This document shows positions 49,423 through 58,698 of a stretch of DNA of 64,000 nt, one piece after another. The notes beneath the pieces were generated by a model. That model ran no database searches. It saw only the letters and a list, made by a program, of their open reading frames with translations, and was not told where the DNA came from. Source of the stretch: an uncultured Acetatifactor sp. (lineage in GTDB: Bacteria > Bacillota > Clostridia > Lachnospirales > Lachnospiraceae); contig CAJUIA010000001.1 in the NCBI GenBank assembly GCA_910586485.1, forward strand, positions 124,001-188,000, given 5' to 3'. Every line of letters starts with the position of its first letter. Position 1 is the stretch's first letter. The translations under genes and the position numbers were made by a program.

Positions 49423-51555
49423 ATGCGGAACAGGGAACAGGCAGCAAAACGGGCCAGGGAGCTGGTAGGACAGATGACGCTGGAGGAAAAGGCATCGCAG
49501 CTAAAATATGATGCGCCGGCGATTCCAAGGCTGGGGGTGCCGGCGTATAACTGGTGGAATGAGGCACTGCACGGCGTGGCAAGGGGCGGTGTGGCTACGG
49601 TCTTTCCTCAGGCCATCGGTACGGCAGCATCCTTTGACACGGAGCTGGCGGAGCGGATCGGAAAAGCCATCGGCGTGGAAGGCCGGGCCAAGTACAATGC
49701 GGCCAGGGAAGAAAACGACAGGGACATATACAAGGGGCTGACCTTCTGGTCGCCCAATATAAATATTTTCAGGGATCCCAGATGGGGAAGAGGCCATGAG
49801 ACATACGGCGAGGATCCGTACCTTACCGGGGAAATGGGGAAAGCTTTTGTAAACGGCCTGCAGGGGGACGGAGAGTTCTTGCTGGGGGCTGCCTGCGCAA
49901 AGCATCTGGCGGCCCATTCCGGTCCGGAGGCCCTGCGCCATGAGTTTAATGCGCAGGTTTCACAGAAGGATTTGCGGGAAACCTATCTTCCGGCTTTTGA
50001 AAAGCTGGTGAAGGAGGCAGAGGTGGAGGCCGTTATGGGGGCCTACAACAGGGTAAACGGGGAGCCCTGCTGCGGCAGCAAAACGCTGATGGAAGACATA
50101 CTGCGGAAGGAGTGGGGCTTTCAGGGCCATTATGTCTCCGACTGCTGGGCCATCGCGGACTTTCATACACATCATATGGTGACGGATACGGCGGAGGAAT
50201 CTGCGGCGCTGGCGCTGAAGGCTGGCTGTGACTTAAACTGCGGTGTAACCTACCTGTATATGTTGAAAGCATATGAACAGGGGCTGGTGACGGAGGAAGA
50301 AATCACGAGGGCCGCGGAGAGAGTGTTTACCGCCAGATTCCTGCTGGGGATGTTTGACGAGACGGAATATGATAAAATCGGATACGAGAAAATCGAGTGT
50401 CAGGAGCACCTGGCTCTGGCGGACAGAGCTGCGGCAGAGTCCGTGGTTCTGTTGAAAAACGACGGTATCCTTCCGCTGGACAGGAGCCGGCTGAAAACGG
50501 TGGGCGTGATCGGTCCTAATGCCAATAACAGGACGGCGCTGATCGGCAATTATCATGGGACATCCTCCAGATATATTACAGTATTGGAAGGAATTCAGGA
50601 CTGTCTGGGGGATCAGGTCCGGGTTTATTATTCCGAGGGCTGTCATCCATTTAAGGACAGACTGGAAAATCTGGGGCTTCCCGGTGACCGGATCAGCGAG
50701 GCCGTGGCGGTGGCAAAGCACAGCGACGTGGTAATTCTCTGTCTGGGGCTGGACGAGACACTGGAGGGAGAAGCGGGAGATGCGGGAAACAGCTATGCTT
50801 CCGGCGACAAGATGGACCTGCTCTTGCCCGAATCCCAGCGAAAGCTGCTGGAGGCGGTAACAGAGACGGGCAGGCCTGTGATTCTGGTTAATATGACGGG
50901 CAGCGCCATGGATTTAAGCTATGCGCAGGAGCATTGCAATGCAGTGCTGCAGGCCTGGTATCCGGGAGCGCGTGGCGGCCGGGTGGTGGCGGATATTCTC
51001 ATGGGGGAAATATCGCCCTCCGGCAAGCTGCCGGTGACCTTTTATTATGATGTAAAGGAGCTGCCGGATTTCGAGAACTATTCCATGAAGGGCAGGACAT
51101 ATCGGTATTTTACCGGCCGGGCTCTTTATCCCTTCGGATATGGCCTGACCTATGGCAGCGCAGAGCTTGCCGAAGTAAAGGTCAACGGACAGGCCGTGGT
51201 CCGGAGCGGGGAAATTCGGCTTGCGGGAGACGACGGACTGACGATGGAAGCCCTGGTTGCCAATACTGGCAGCAGGGACCTGCGTGAGGTTGTGCAGGTA
51301 TACATAAAGGCGGATTCCCCGGATGCAGTGCCGAACGGAAAATTGTGCGGTTTTGCAGGTGTGACCGTAAAGGCAGGGGAGAGCCGGACCGTAACCGTGA
51401 AGCTGGACAGGGATGCCCTGACGGTTGTCAATGAAGCGGGAGAAAAGGTTTCCGGCGGCGCAAGGTTTACGGTCAGTGCAGGCTTCGGCCAGCCGGATGA
51501 AAGGACAAGGGAGCTGACGGGGAAGGAAGCGTTTACTTTCAGACTTGAGAGGTAA
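49423..51555 (+). CDS. Glycoside hydrolase family 3 (beta-glucosidase/beta-xylosidase-like)
   Basis: A 710-residue GH3 enzyme without signal peptide, thus cytoplasmic. The N-terminal barrel has YNWWNEALHGVAR, FSPN-like FWSPNINIFRDPRWGRGHETYGEDP, KHLAAHSGPE and the nucleophile Asp240 in YVSDCWAI. The alpha/beta sandwich and the C-terminal fibronectin III-like domain (VVQVYIKADS) follow. The YNWWNEALHG-type start is typical of the beta-xylosidase (XynB/Xyl3A) subgroup, which suggests xylo-oligosaccharides or related beta-glucosides as substrates. The ATG follows the short CTGCGGCAG-AATGAGAGGAAATC leader shared with several other genes here. Confidence 0.93.
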   Translation: MRNREQAAKRARELVGQMTLEEKASQLKYDAPAIPRLGVPAYNWWNEALHGVARGGVATVFPQAIGTAASFDTELAERIGKAIGVEGRAKYNAAREENDRDIYKGLTFWSPNINIFRDPRWGRGHETYGEDPYLTGEMGKAFVNGLQGDGEFLLGAACAKHLAAHSGPEALRHEFNAQVSQKDLRETYLPAFEKLVKEAEVEAVMGAYNRVNGEPCCGSKTLMEDILRKEWGFQGHYVSDCWAIADFHTHHMVTDTAEESAALALKAGCDLNCGVTYLYMLKAYEQGLVTEEEITRAAERVFTARFLLGMFDETEYDKIGYEKIECQEHLALADRAAAESVVLLKNDGILPLDRSRLKTVGVIGPNANNRTALIGNYHGTSSRYITVLEGIQDCLGDQVRVYYSEGCHPFKDRLENLGLPGDRISEAVAVAKHSDVVILCLGLDETLEGEAGDAGNSYASGDKMDLLLPESQRKLLEAVTETGRPVILVNMTGSAMDLSYAQEHCNAVLQAWYPGARGGRVVADILMGEISPSGKLPVTFYYDVKELPDFENYSMKGRTYRYFTGRALYPFGYGLTYGSAELAEVKVNGQAVVRSGEIRLAGDDGLTMEALVANTGSRDLREVVQVYIKADSPDAVPNGKLCGFAGVTVKAGESRTVTVKLDRDALTVVNEAGEKVSGGARFTVSAGFGQPDERTRELTGKEAFTFRLER

Positions 51556-51703
51556 GGCTGGTTTGGGAAAAACGAGGCGGAATATTGTATGAAGTATTAT
51601 GAAAGGCGCTGTGAGGAAATCAGGCCTGAAGAAATCAGTGAAAAAATCAAGTGTTTCAGGACTTGACAAACAGAGCGGAATGGATTATATTTTCATATAA
51701 ATC
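51556..51703. other. Gap between GH3 gene and T-box leader
   Basis: The first 100 bases after the GH3 stop contain no gene I can support. TTGACA (51663-51668) and TATATT (51686-51691), 17 bases apart, are the promoter of the T-box leader. Confidence 0.6.
51663..51691 (+). promoter_or_regulatory. valS promoter
   Basis: TTGACA, 17-base spacer, TATATT. The predicted start near 51698 is just ahead of the T-box stem I. Confidence 0.75.
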
Positions 51704-52005
51704 AAAAAGGCTGTGACGAAGAAGAGTACACACTGCCCCTTAAAAGAGAGAGCGGCTGCCGACCCGGTGCTGAAAGGCCGCTTGAAGGAAGGCGCGTGGA
51801 AGGTAGCTTCCGAGCCGGAGAGCTGAACGCCGTAAGCGGTTTCAGGGTGCTTATGCGAAAGTAGGTTCTCACGGATTATCCCCGTTAGCGGATAGGGCTT
51901 TATTGGAAGTCCATGAGGCAATGGCCGTGAGGTCATTGTAAACAAAGGTGGTACCGCGTTGATGTGACACGCCCTTTGCTGACATAAGTCGGCAGAGGGC
52001 TTTTT
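51704..52005 (+). promoter_or_regulatory. T-box leader controlling valS
   Basis: The T-box sequence AAAGGTGGTACCGCG (51944-51958) matches the conserved antiterminator element that pairs with the tRNA CCA end. Upstream are stem I elements: AGAAGAGTA (K-turn region), AGAGAG and the GGTGCTGAAAGG distal loop. A GTA (51832-51834) in CTGAACGCCGTAAGCGG is the likely specifier triplet, a valine codon, in line with the downstream valS. The terminator is GCCCTTTGCTGAC (51971-51983) with GTCGGCAGAGGGC (51988-52000) and five T. Uncharged tRNA-Val should promote readthrough. Confidence 0.93.
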
Positions 52006-52101
52006 AACTTACCGGAAACTGCGCTGTCAGGCGCGTGCACCCAGAATGTGAAGCTTTCTTTTTATGCCGGCGAATTACCCATTATGAAAGGAGCAGAAAG
52101 G

Positions 52102-54840
52102 ATGAGCAGAGAGCTTGCAAAAACCTACGATCCCAAGGGAATCGAGGACAGATTGTATCAAAAATGGCTGGAAAAGAAATATTTTCACGCGGAGGTGGAC
52201 CATAGCAGGACGCCCTTCACCATTGTGATCCCGCCGCCAAACATTACGGGGCAGCTGCACATGGGTCATGCCCTGGATAATACCATGCAGGATATTCTGA
52301 TCCGTTTTAAGCGAATGCAGGGCTTTAATGCCCTCTGGCAGCCGGGCACGGATCATGCCTCCATCGCCACGGAGGTGAAGATTACCGAGAAGCTGAAGGA
52401 AGAGGGCATCGACAAGCATGAGCTGGGCAGGGAGAAATTCTTAGAGCGGGCCTGGGACTGGAAAAAGGAATACGGCGGACGGATTATTTCTCAGTTAAGG
52501 AAGATGGGTTCTTCCTGCGACTGGGACAGGGAGCGCTTTACCATGGATGAGGGCTGCAACAAGGCGGTAACGGAAGTCTTTGTAAAGATGCACGAAAAAG
52601 GTTATATCTATAAGGGCGCCCGGATCATCAACTGGTGTCCGGTGTGCAATACCTCCATTTCCGACGCGGAGGTGGTATATGAGGAACAGGCGGGGCATCT
52701 GTGGCATATCAAGTACCCTGTGATCGGTGAGGACGGAAAGCCCAGCAATACGGAATTTCTGACCTTTGCCACCACCCGTCCCGAAACCATGCTGGGAGAT
52801 ACCGCCGTAGCCATTCATCCTGAGGATGAGCGCTATGCCCATCTGATCGGTAAGAGCGTGCTGCTGCCCATTGTCAACCGGGTGATTCCTGTGGTCACGG
52901 ATACCTATGTGGACAGGGAGTTCGGCACCGGCGTGGTAAAGATTACGCCTGCTCATGACCCTAACGACTTTGAGGTTGGCAAGCGTCATGACCTTCCCAT
53001 TATCAATATCATGAACGATGACGCCACCATCAATGCAAACGGCGGCAGGTTTGAGGGCATGGACCGTTATGAGGCCAGAAAGGCCATTGTGGAAGAGCTG
53101 GAAAGCCAGGGGCTGCTGGTAAAGATAGAGGATTATTCTCATAATGTAGGCACCCACGACCGCTGTAAGACCACCGTGGAGCCGCTGGTAAAGGAACAGT
53201 GGTTTGTGAAGATGGATGAGCTGATTAAGCCTGCGGTGGAAGCAGTGAAAAAGGGCGAGATCAAGCTGATTCCTCAGCGTATGGAAAAGACCTATTTCAA
53301 CTGGACGGACAATATCCGTGACTGGTGTATCAGCAGACAGCTCTGGTGGGGCCACAGGATCCCCGCTTATTACTGCGACAAGTGCGGAGAGGTAACTGTG
53401 GCAGGGGAGATGCCGGAGAAATGTCCGAAATGTGGTCATGAGCATCTGACCCAGGACCCGGACACCCTGGACACCTGGTTTTCCTCCGCGCTCTGGCCCT
53501 TTGAAACCTTAGGCTGGCCGGAGCAGACCGAGGATTTAAAATATTTTTACCCTACGGATGTGCTGGTGACAGGCTATGATATTATTTTCTTCTGGGTCAT
53601 CCGCATGATCTTTTCCGGCTATGAGCATATGGGTGAAAAGCCCTTTAAGACCGTGCTGTTTCATGGCCTTGTGAGGGACGGCGAGGGGCGCAAGATGTCC
53701 AAATCCCTGGGCAACGGCATCGACCCTCTGGAGATTATCGACAAGTACGGGGCGGACGCCCTGCGGCTGACGCTGATTACCGGCAATGCTCCCGGCAACG
53801 ATATGCGCTTCTATTATGAGAGAGTGGAGAACAGCCGCAATTTTGCAAATAAGGTCTGGAATGCGTCCCGCTTCATTATGATGAACATGGACGGCAAGCA
53901 GGTGACGGAGCCGGGATTAAAGGAGCTGCAGCCGGTGGATAAGTGGATCCTTTCCCGGTTAAATTCCCTGGTCAGAGAAGTGACGGATAATATGGAAAGC
54001 TTTGAGCTGGGAATTGCCGTGCAGAAGGTTTATGATTTTATCTGGGACGAATTCTGCGACTGGTACATCGAGATGGTAAAGCCCAGACTGTATGATACCG
54101 ACGATGCAGCCAGCCAGAACGCGGCTCTTTGGACCTTAAAGACCGTCCTCATCGACGCCTTAAAGCTGCTGCATCCTTACATGCCCTTTATCACCGAGGA
54201 AATTTACTGCACGATCCGCGCCATCATGGACGGCAATGCCATGGACGGCAATGCCACGGACGGCGCTGCCATGGACGGCAATGCCATGGACGGCAATGCC
54301 ATGGAAGAGTCCATCATGATCAGCGCCTGGCCGAAATACCGGGAGGATCGGGCTTTTGCAAGAGAAGAGAAGGACATTGAGATTATCAAGGAGGCGGTCA
54401 GAGGCATTCGGAATATAAGAAATGAAATGAACGTGGCGCCTTCCCGCAAGGCTGCAGTGTATGTGGTCAGTGAGGACGAGGGAATCCTGTCCGCCTTTAC
54501 GGAAGGAAAGTTGTTCTTTGCCTCTTTGGCTTACGCCAGCCAGGCTACCATCCAGAAGGATAAGAGCGGAATTGCCCAGGATGCGGTGAGCGTGGTGATT
54601 CCCGGCGCAACCCTGTATATTCCCTTTGCGGAGCTGGTGGACATTGCGCAGGAAATTGAGCGGCTGAAAAAGGAAAAGAAGCGTCTGGAAGGGGAGCTTG
54701 CACGGGTCAACGGTATGCTTTCCAATGAAAGGTTTATCTCCAAGGCACCGGAAGCCAAGATTGCGGAGGAAAAGGAAAAGCTCAGCAAGTATACCCGCAT
54801 GATGGAGCAGGTGGAGACCAGGCTGGCGCAGCTGGGATGA
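52102..54840 (+). CDS. valS: Valyl-tRNA synthetase
   Basis: A 912-residue class I synthetase. The HIGH motif is HMGH (residues 53-56) in PPPNITGQLHMGHALDN and the KMSKS motif is at 531-535. The editing domain lies between, and the C-terminal coiled-coil arm (LKKEKKRLEGELARVNGML) is complete. The ATG at 52102 has AAAGGAG eight bases upstream; the in-frame ATG at 52048 is earlier in the leader and has none. In the anticodon-binding part, residues 709-733 are a five-fold repeat of MDGNA (see repeat). The gene is controlled by the T-box; folC overlaps its stop. Confidence 0.97.
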   Translation: MSRELAKTYDPKGIEDRLYQKWLEKKYFHAEVDHSRTPFTIVIPPPNITGQLHMGHALDNTMQDILIRFKRMQGFNALWQPGTDHASIATEVKITEKLKEEGIDKHELGREKFLERAWDWKKEYGGRIISQLRKMGSSCDWDRERFTMDEGCNKAVTEVFVKMHEKGYIYKGARIINWCPVCNTSISDAEVVYEEQAGHLWHIKYPVIGEDGKPSNTEFLTFATTRPETMLGDTAVAIHPEDERYAHLIGKSVLLPIVNRVIPVVTDTYVDREFGTGVVKITPAHDPNDFEVGKRHDLPIINIMNDDATINANGGRFEGMDRYEARKAIVEELESQGLLVKIEDYSHNVGTHDRCKTTVEPLVKEQWFVKMDELIKPAVEAVKKGEIKLIPQRMEKTYFNWTDNIRDWCISRQLWWGHRIPAYYCDKCGEVTVAGEMPEKCPKCGHEHLTQDPDTLDTWFSSALWPFETLGWPEQTEDLKYFYPTDVLVTGYDIIFFWVIRMIFSGYEHMGEKPFKTVLFHGLVRDGEGRKMSKSLGNGIDPLEIIDKYGADALRLTLITGNAPGNDMRFYYERVENSRNFANKVWNASRFIMMNMDGKQVTEPGLKELQPVDKWILSRLNSLVREVTDNMESFELGIAVQKVYDFIWDEFCDWYIEMVKPRLYDTDDAASQNAALWTLKTVLIDALKLLHPYMPFITEEIYCTIRAIMDGNAMDGNATDGAAMDGNAMDGNAMEESIMISAWPKYREDRAFAREEKDIEIIKEAVRGIRNIRNEMNVAPSRKAAVYVVSEDEGILSAFTEGKLFFASLAYASQATIQKDKSGIAQDAVSVVIPGATLYIPFAELVDIAQEIERLKKEKKRLEGELARVNGMLSNERFISKAPEAKIAEEKEKLSKYTRMMEQVETRLAQLG
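54226..54300 (+). repeat. Five-copy 15-base tandem repeat inside valS
   Basis: Copies of ATGGACGGCAATGCC (MDGNA), four identical and the third with two or three base changes (TDGAA). In frame, so it adds 25 residues near the end of the alpha-helical anticodon-binding domain, between HPYMPFITEEIY and ESIMISAWP. Confidence 0.9.
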
Positions 54841-56225
54841 GCGCAGAAACGAGGTGCATGATGCAGAAGCAGTCCGTTACCTCCTTTGAAGAGGCGGAAA
54901 ATTATATTAACGGCATTCCACGGTTTTCCTCCAAAAACACCATGGAGGATACAAAAGCCTTTTTGCACCGGCTGGGGGATCCGGACAGGCGGATGCGGAT
55001 CATCCATGTGGCAGGCACCAACGGCAAGGGCTCCGTGTGCGCTTATATGAGCTCCGTTTTGCAGGCGGCGGGGTACAGGGTGGCTTTGTTTACCTCGCCT
55101 CACCTGGTAGATATACGGGAGCGGTTTACGGTGGATGGAGAGATGATTTCCAAAGAAGAATTCCTGGGGGCATTTCTGCAGGTGTACAGGCTGCTGGAAT
55201 TCCCGGAAGCCGGGGATGAGGGGGCAGGCCCGGAGCCTGCCTCCGATCCGGGTGCCCGTCCGCTTTTTTATCATCCTTCTTATTTTGAATACCTCTTTTT
55301 TATGGCCATGGTGATTTTCCCGGAAAAGCAGCCGGATTTCTGTATTTTGGAGACAGGGCTGGGCGGAAGGCTGGACGCCACCAACTCCGTGTCGAGGAAG
55401 GAGCTGGCAGTGATTACTCATATCAGCCTGGATCACGTGGAATATCTGGGGGATACGGCAGAAAAAATTGCGGGAGAAAAAGCCTGTATTATGCAGGCAG
55501 GAGCGCCTGCAGTTTATTGGGATACCTGTGAGTCTGTCAGCAGGGTTTTTGAGCAGAAAGGGTTGGAGCTTGGCGTAAAGACTCATCCGGTGTCGAAAAA
55601 GGACTATCGCTTTTTGGGTTTTGCAAATAAAAGCATTGATTTTTCTTTGCACACTGGGTATTATAGTTATATTACCCTTACTTTGCACACTATTGCCGCA
55701 TATCAGATGGAGAACGCGGCGTTAGCGGTACGGGCGCTGGAGACGCTGGACGGCGGCAGAACCATCACGGAGGACCAAATCAGGCGGGGAATGGAAAGCT
55801 GCTTTTGGGCCGGCCGTATGGAAGAGGTGCTGCCGGAGGTCTTTGTGGACGGCGCTCACAACGAGGACGGGGTAAGGGCTTTTCTGGAGACAGTGGCAGA
55901 GGACGGACATACCGGCCCCAGGGCTCTGTTGTTTAGTGTGGTGAAGGATAAGGATTACGAGCGCATGGTGGAGGAACTGGAAAGGTCGGGGCTGTTTGAC
56001 CGGATCTTTGCGGCGCATATGCGGACAGGAAGAGCAGTTTCCCCGGAGAGGCTCAGGGAGCTTTTTGACCAATATCCCGGCTGCAGGTATGAAGTGTATG
56101 ACAATGTATCCACGGCCTTTTGTGAACTGTTACATAGCCGGAGGCAGGACGAGCGGATTTATATAGCGGGCAGCCTGTATCTGGCAGGTGAGATAAAGGA
56201 GCTTTTAAAGGATGATAAATTTTGA
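54837..56225 (+). CDS. folC: Folylpolyglutamate synthase/dihydrofolate synthase
   Basis: A 462-residue FolC that adds glutamate to folates. The P-loop is HVAGTNGKGSVCAYM; the next motifs are FTSPHLVDIRERF, LETGLGGRLDATN and ITHISLDHVEYLG. The C-terminal domain has VDGAHNEDGVRAF and IYIAGSLYLAGEI. The ATG at 54837 overlaps the valS stop. ATGs at 54858 and 54861 are in frame and have GAGG upstream, so the protein may be seven or eight residues shorter. It is cotranscribed with valS as in many Firmicutes. Confidence 0.95.
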   Translation: MSAETRCMMQKQSVTSFEEAENYINGIPRFSSKNTMEDTKAFLHRLGDPDRRMRIIHVAGTNGKGSVCAYMSSVLQAAGYRVALFTSPHLVDIRERFTVDGEMISKEEFLGAFLQVYRLLEFPEAGDEGAGPEPASDPGARPLFYHPSYFEYLFFMAMVIFPEKQPDFCILETGLGGRLDATNSVSRKELAVITHISLDHVEYLGDTAEKIAGEKACIMQAGAPAVYWDTCESVSRVFEQKGLELGVKTHPVSKKDYRFLGFANKSIDFSLHTGYYSYITLTLHTIAAYQMENAALAVRALETLDGGRTITEDQIRRGMESCFWAGRMEEVLPEVFVDGAHNEDGVRAFLETVAEDGHTGPRALLFSVVKDKDYERMVEELERSGLFDRIFAAHMRTGRAVSPERLRELFDQYPGCRYEVYDNVSTAFCELLHSRRQDERIYIAGSLYLAGEIKELLKDDKF

Positions 56226-56364
56226 GGAAGAGCTGAAAAAGTTTCACCCCAGTCTTGAAGTGGAGGATGCGGAGGACGCCATCTATAATCAGGACTTGAC
56301 GGATATGGCAGATCTACTTGTAAAAATGATAAAGGAATCCGAGGAAGAGTCGGAAGAGGTGTGA
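56212..56364 (+). CDS. Small acidic protein of unknown function
   Basis: A 50-residue open frame beginning MINFEEELKKFHPSLEVEDA, rich in Asp and Glu. It overlaps the folC end by 14 bases, and its stop is one base before the start of the next gene. AAAGGAG lies ten bases upstream of the ATG. The tight packing, ribosome site and helical acidic character suggest a real gene; function unknown. Confidence 0.6.
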   Translation: MINFEEELKKFHPSLEVEDAEDAIYNQDLTDMADLLVKMIKESEEESEEV

Positions 56365-56365
56365 C

Positions 56366-57781
56366 ATGTTTTGCTATAACTGCGGATGTCAGCTGTCGGA
56401 GCATGATTTTTGCACTGCCTGCGGAGTGGACGTGTCCCTGTATAAAAGGATCATGTTCGTTTCCAACATGTACTATAACTTTGGCCTGGAAAAGGCCGGG
56501 GTCAGGGATCTGACCGGTGCGATCACCAGCTTGCGGCAAAGCTTGAAATTTAATAAAAACAATATTGATGCGCGGAATCTGCTGGGATTGGTCTATTTTG
56601 AGACGGGCGAGGTGGTGGCGGCCTTAAGCGAGTGGGTCATCAGTAAAAATCTGCGCCCGGAGAAAAATATTGCGGACGATTATATTGACAGGCTGCAGTC
56701 CAACTCCGGCAGGCTGGACTCAATCAATCAAACCATCAAGAAATATAATCAGGCTCTGGTGTATTGCCAGCAGGACAGCAGGGATCTGGCCGTGATACAG
56801 CTGAAGAAGGTGCTTTCCTTAAACCCTCGTTTTATCCGCGCTCATCAGCTGCTGGCCCTGCTGTACATGAGCAGCGAGCAGTGGGAGCGTGCGGAGCGGG
56901 AGCTTCGCAAGTGTATGGATATTGACAGAAATAATACCCAGACCCTGCGTTACTTAAAAGAAGTGGAACTGATGCTGGTGCCGGATGAGACGGTAAAGCA
57001 GTCGGGCGGAAAGCGGAAGAAGGATGAGACGGTGCGCTATGTCAGCGACAATGAGATGATCATCCAGCCGGTGAACGTAAAGGAGCCAAAGAGCGGCGGC
57101 GTTTCCACCCTGATTAATTTGGGAATCGGGCTGGTAATCGGGCTGGCCGTCACTTATTTTCTGCTGGTGCCTGCGGCGCAGTCCAACACCAGAGTGCAGA
57201 TGCAGGACGAGATCAGAAGAGTCAGCAATGAGTCGGATGCCAGAGCGGTGAGGATTCAGGAGCTGGAGAGCGAAGGGGAAAAGCTTAAAGGCAAGATCGA
57301 AGAGCTGGAAAGCCGGGTGGACGGCTTTGAAGGAGCCGGCGGCGTGATAGACGGATATGACAGTCTGCTGACAGTAGCGGCTGATTATCTTAAAAATCAG
57401 GACAACATGGCAGCGGCGGCAGAGCTGGAGAATATAGGACAGACAATCATGCCGGAGGACAGATCGGAGGAATTTCAAAATCTGTATCAGACGCTGCGGC
57501 AGGTGATCGGGCCGGAGCTGGCGGTTACTTATTATGATGAGGCTTCCGATTATTTTCGTCAGCAGGAATATCCGGCGGCGATAGAAGCCTATGAGCGGGC
57601 CGTGTATTATGACGAGACGCATGTGGATGCCCTTTATTATCTGGCGCGGGCTTATCAGGCCAACGGTAATCTGGAGGAAGCGGCAGAAGCCTATCAGAGG
57701 CTGTTGGAGCTGTTCCCCGATTCCGACAGGGTGAGGGATACCAGGGGGCGCTTAAGAGAGCTGGGAGTGACGGTGGAATAA
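56366..57781 (+). CDS. Zinc-ribbon, TPR-repeat membrane protein
   Basis: A 471-residue protein. The N-terminal zinc ribbon has CYNCGCQL and CTACGVD. TPR-like repeats follow (residues about 35-210), one membrane segment (about 247-268, TLINLGIGLVIGLAVTYFLL), a coiled coil (ARAVRIQELESEGEKLKGKI), and more TPR units at the end (YPAAIEAYERAVYYDETHVDALYYLARAY). It may be a bitopic scaffold with TPRs on both sides. The ATG is one base after the stop of the small acidic gene. Function unknown. Confidence 0.8.
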   Translation: MFCYNCGCQLSEHDFCTACGVDVSLYKRIMFVSNMYYNFGLEKAGVRDLTGAITSLRQSLKFNKNNIDARNLLGLVYFETGEVVAALSEWVISKNLRPEKNIADDYIDRLQSNSGRLDSINQTIKKYNQALVYCQQDSRDLAVIQLKKVLSLNPRFIRAHQLLALLYMSSEQWERAERELRKCMDIDRNNTQTLRYLKEVELMLVPDETVKQSGGKRKKDETVRYVSDNEMIIQPVNVKEPKSGGVSTLINLGIGLVIGLAVTYFLLVPAAQSNTRVQMQDEIRRVSNESDARAVRIQELESEGEKLKGKIEELESRVDGFEGAGGVIDGYDSLLTVAADYLKNQDNMAAAAELENIGQTIMPEDRSEEFQNLYQTLRQVIGPELAVTYYDEASDYFRQQEYPAAIEAYERAVYYDETHVDALYYLARAYQANGNLEEAAEAYQRLLELFPDSDRVRDTRGRLRELGVTVE

Positions 57782-57817
57782 AAGGCGTTTCCTTAAGTTT
57801 CGCCTTGAAAGATACGA

Positions 57818-57855
57818 AAGAAAAGAACCTGTAGGAGACTGCGGGTTCTTTTCTT
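57818..57855 (+). terminator. Rho-independent terminator before the spoIIA operon
   Basis: AAGAAAAGAACC (57818-57829) pairs with GGTTCTTTTCTT (57844-57855); the 3' arm itself is T-rich. It should separate the valS-folC operon from the sporulation genes. Confidence 0.7.
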
Positions 57856-57880
57856 ATGCCAAAAAGGAAAGGGGAAGCAT

Positions 57881-58204
57881 ATGGAGCAGATTACAACGGA
57901 AGATTTTCAGGTAATTGATAACTGTCTGATGATCAGGCTGCCGGAGGAGGTGGACCATCACAGAGCGGGATTTATCTGTGAAAATGCCGACAGGCTGTTA
58001 TGCAGGGAAAATGTATGTAATATTGTCTTTGATTTTGAAAATACCAGGTTTATGGATTCCTCCGGGATCGGGATCATCATGGGCAGACACCGAAAAATAT
58101 CCTGCTTCGGGGGGAGGGTCTATGCGATTCATGCGGACAAGCAGATCAGGAGGATACTGACCATATCCGGATTAGAAAGAATTGTGGAGGTACTGGAATC
58201 ATGA
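57881..58204 (+). CDS. spoIIAA: Anti-sigma F factor antagonist SpoIIAA
   Basis: A 107-residue STAS-domain protein. The phosphorylated serine is Ser60 in FMDSSGIGIIMGRH, matching Ser58 of Bacillus SpoIIAA. In its unphosphorylated form it takes SpoIIAB away from sigma F in the forespore. The ATG follows AAAGGAAAGGGGAAGCAT. It overlaps spoIIAB by 4 bases. The order spoIIAA-spoIIAB-sigF is the classical one. Confidence 0.96.
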   Translation: MEQITTEDFQVIDNCLMIRLPEEVDHHRAGFICENADRLLCRENVCNIVFDFENTRFMDSSGIGIIMGRHRKISCFGGRVYAIHADKQIRRILTISGLERIVEVLES

Positions 58205-58695
58205 AAAACGAAATGGAAATTATATTTGATGCAATTTCCGAAAACGAAGGGTTTGCCAGGGTGGCGGTCTCTGCGTTTGTGGCGGGGGCGGACCCTACGC
58301 TGGAGGAGCTGGCGGATATAAAAACTGCGGTTTCCGAGGCGGTAACCAATTCCATTATTCACGGGTATGAGAATCTGTATGGTTACGGCGGCGCAAAGGG
58401 GCAGCCTGCGGAAAGGTCCCGCATCAATCCGGGAAAGGTGAAGGTGCAATGTCTTTTGGAGGGGGACATGCTACATATCCAGGTCACGGACAACGGCAGA
58501 GGCATAGAGAATCTGGAGCAGGCCATGGAGCCGTTGTTTACCACCAAGCCGGAGCTGGAGCGTTCCGGCATGGGCTTTGCCTTTATGGAAGCGTTTATGG
58601 ATGATCTGGAGGTGGAGAGCGAGCCGGGAAAGGGAACGACGGTGCGGATGAAAAAGAAAATAGGTGTCGGCGACTGGATAGCCGGAGGGGACTGA
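58201..58695 (+). CDS. spoIIAB: Anti-sigma F factor SpoIIAB
   Basis: A 164-residue GHKL-type serine kinase and anti-sigma factor. ATP-binding motifs are TAVSEAVTNSIIHGY (N box), VTDNGRGI (G1) and RSGMGFAFMEAF (G2). It binds sigma F and phosphorylates SpoIIAA. A short insertion around residues 60-75 (YGYGGAKGQPAERSR) makes it longer than the usual 146 residues. The ATG overlaps the spoIIAA stop. Confidence 0.96.
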   Translation: MKNEMEIIFDAISENEGFARVAVSAFVAGADPTLEELADIKTAVSEAVTNSIIHGYENLYGYGGAKGQPAERSRINPGKVKVQCLLEGDMLHIQVTDNGRGIENLEQAMEPLFTTKPELERSGMGFAFMEAFMDDLEVESEPGKGTTVRMKKKIGVGDWIAGGD

Positions 58696-58698
58696 TAC

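Noticed and set aside
54226..54300. CRISPR-like array
   Set aside because: The 15-base units have no spacers and lie in frame in valS.
54531..55688. 385-residue frame on the minus strand
   Set aside because: It lies opposite the end of valS and folC, both certain, and shows no domain.
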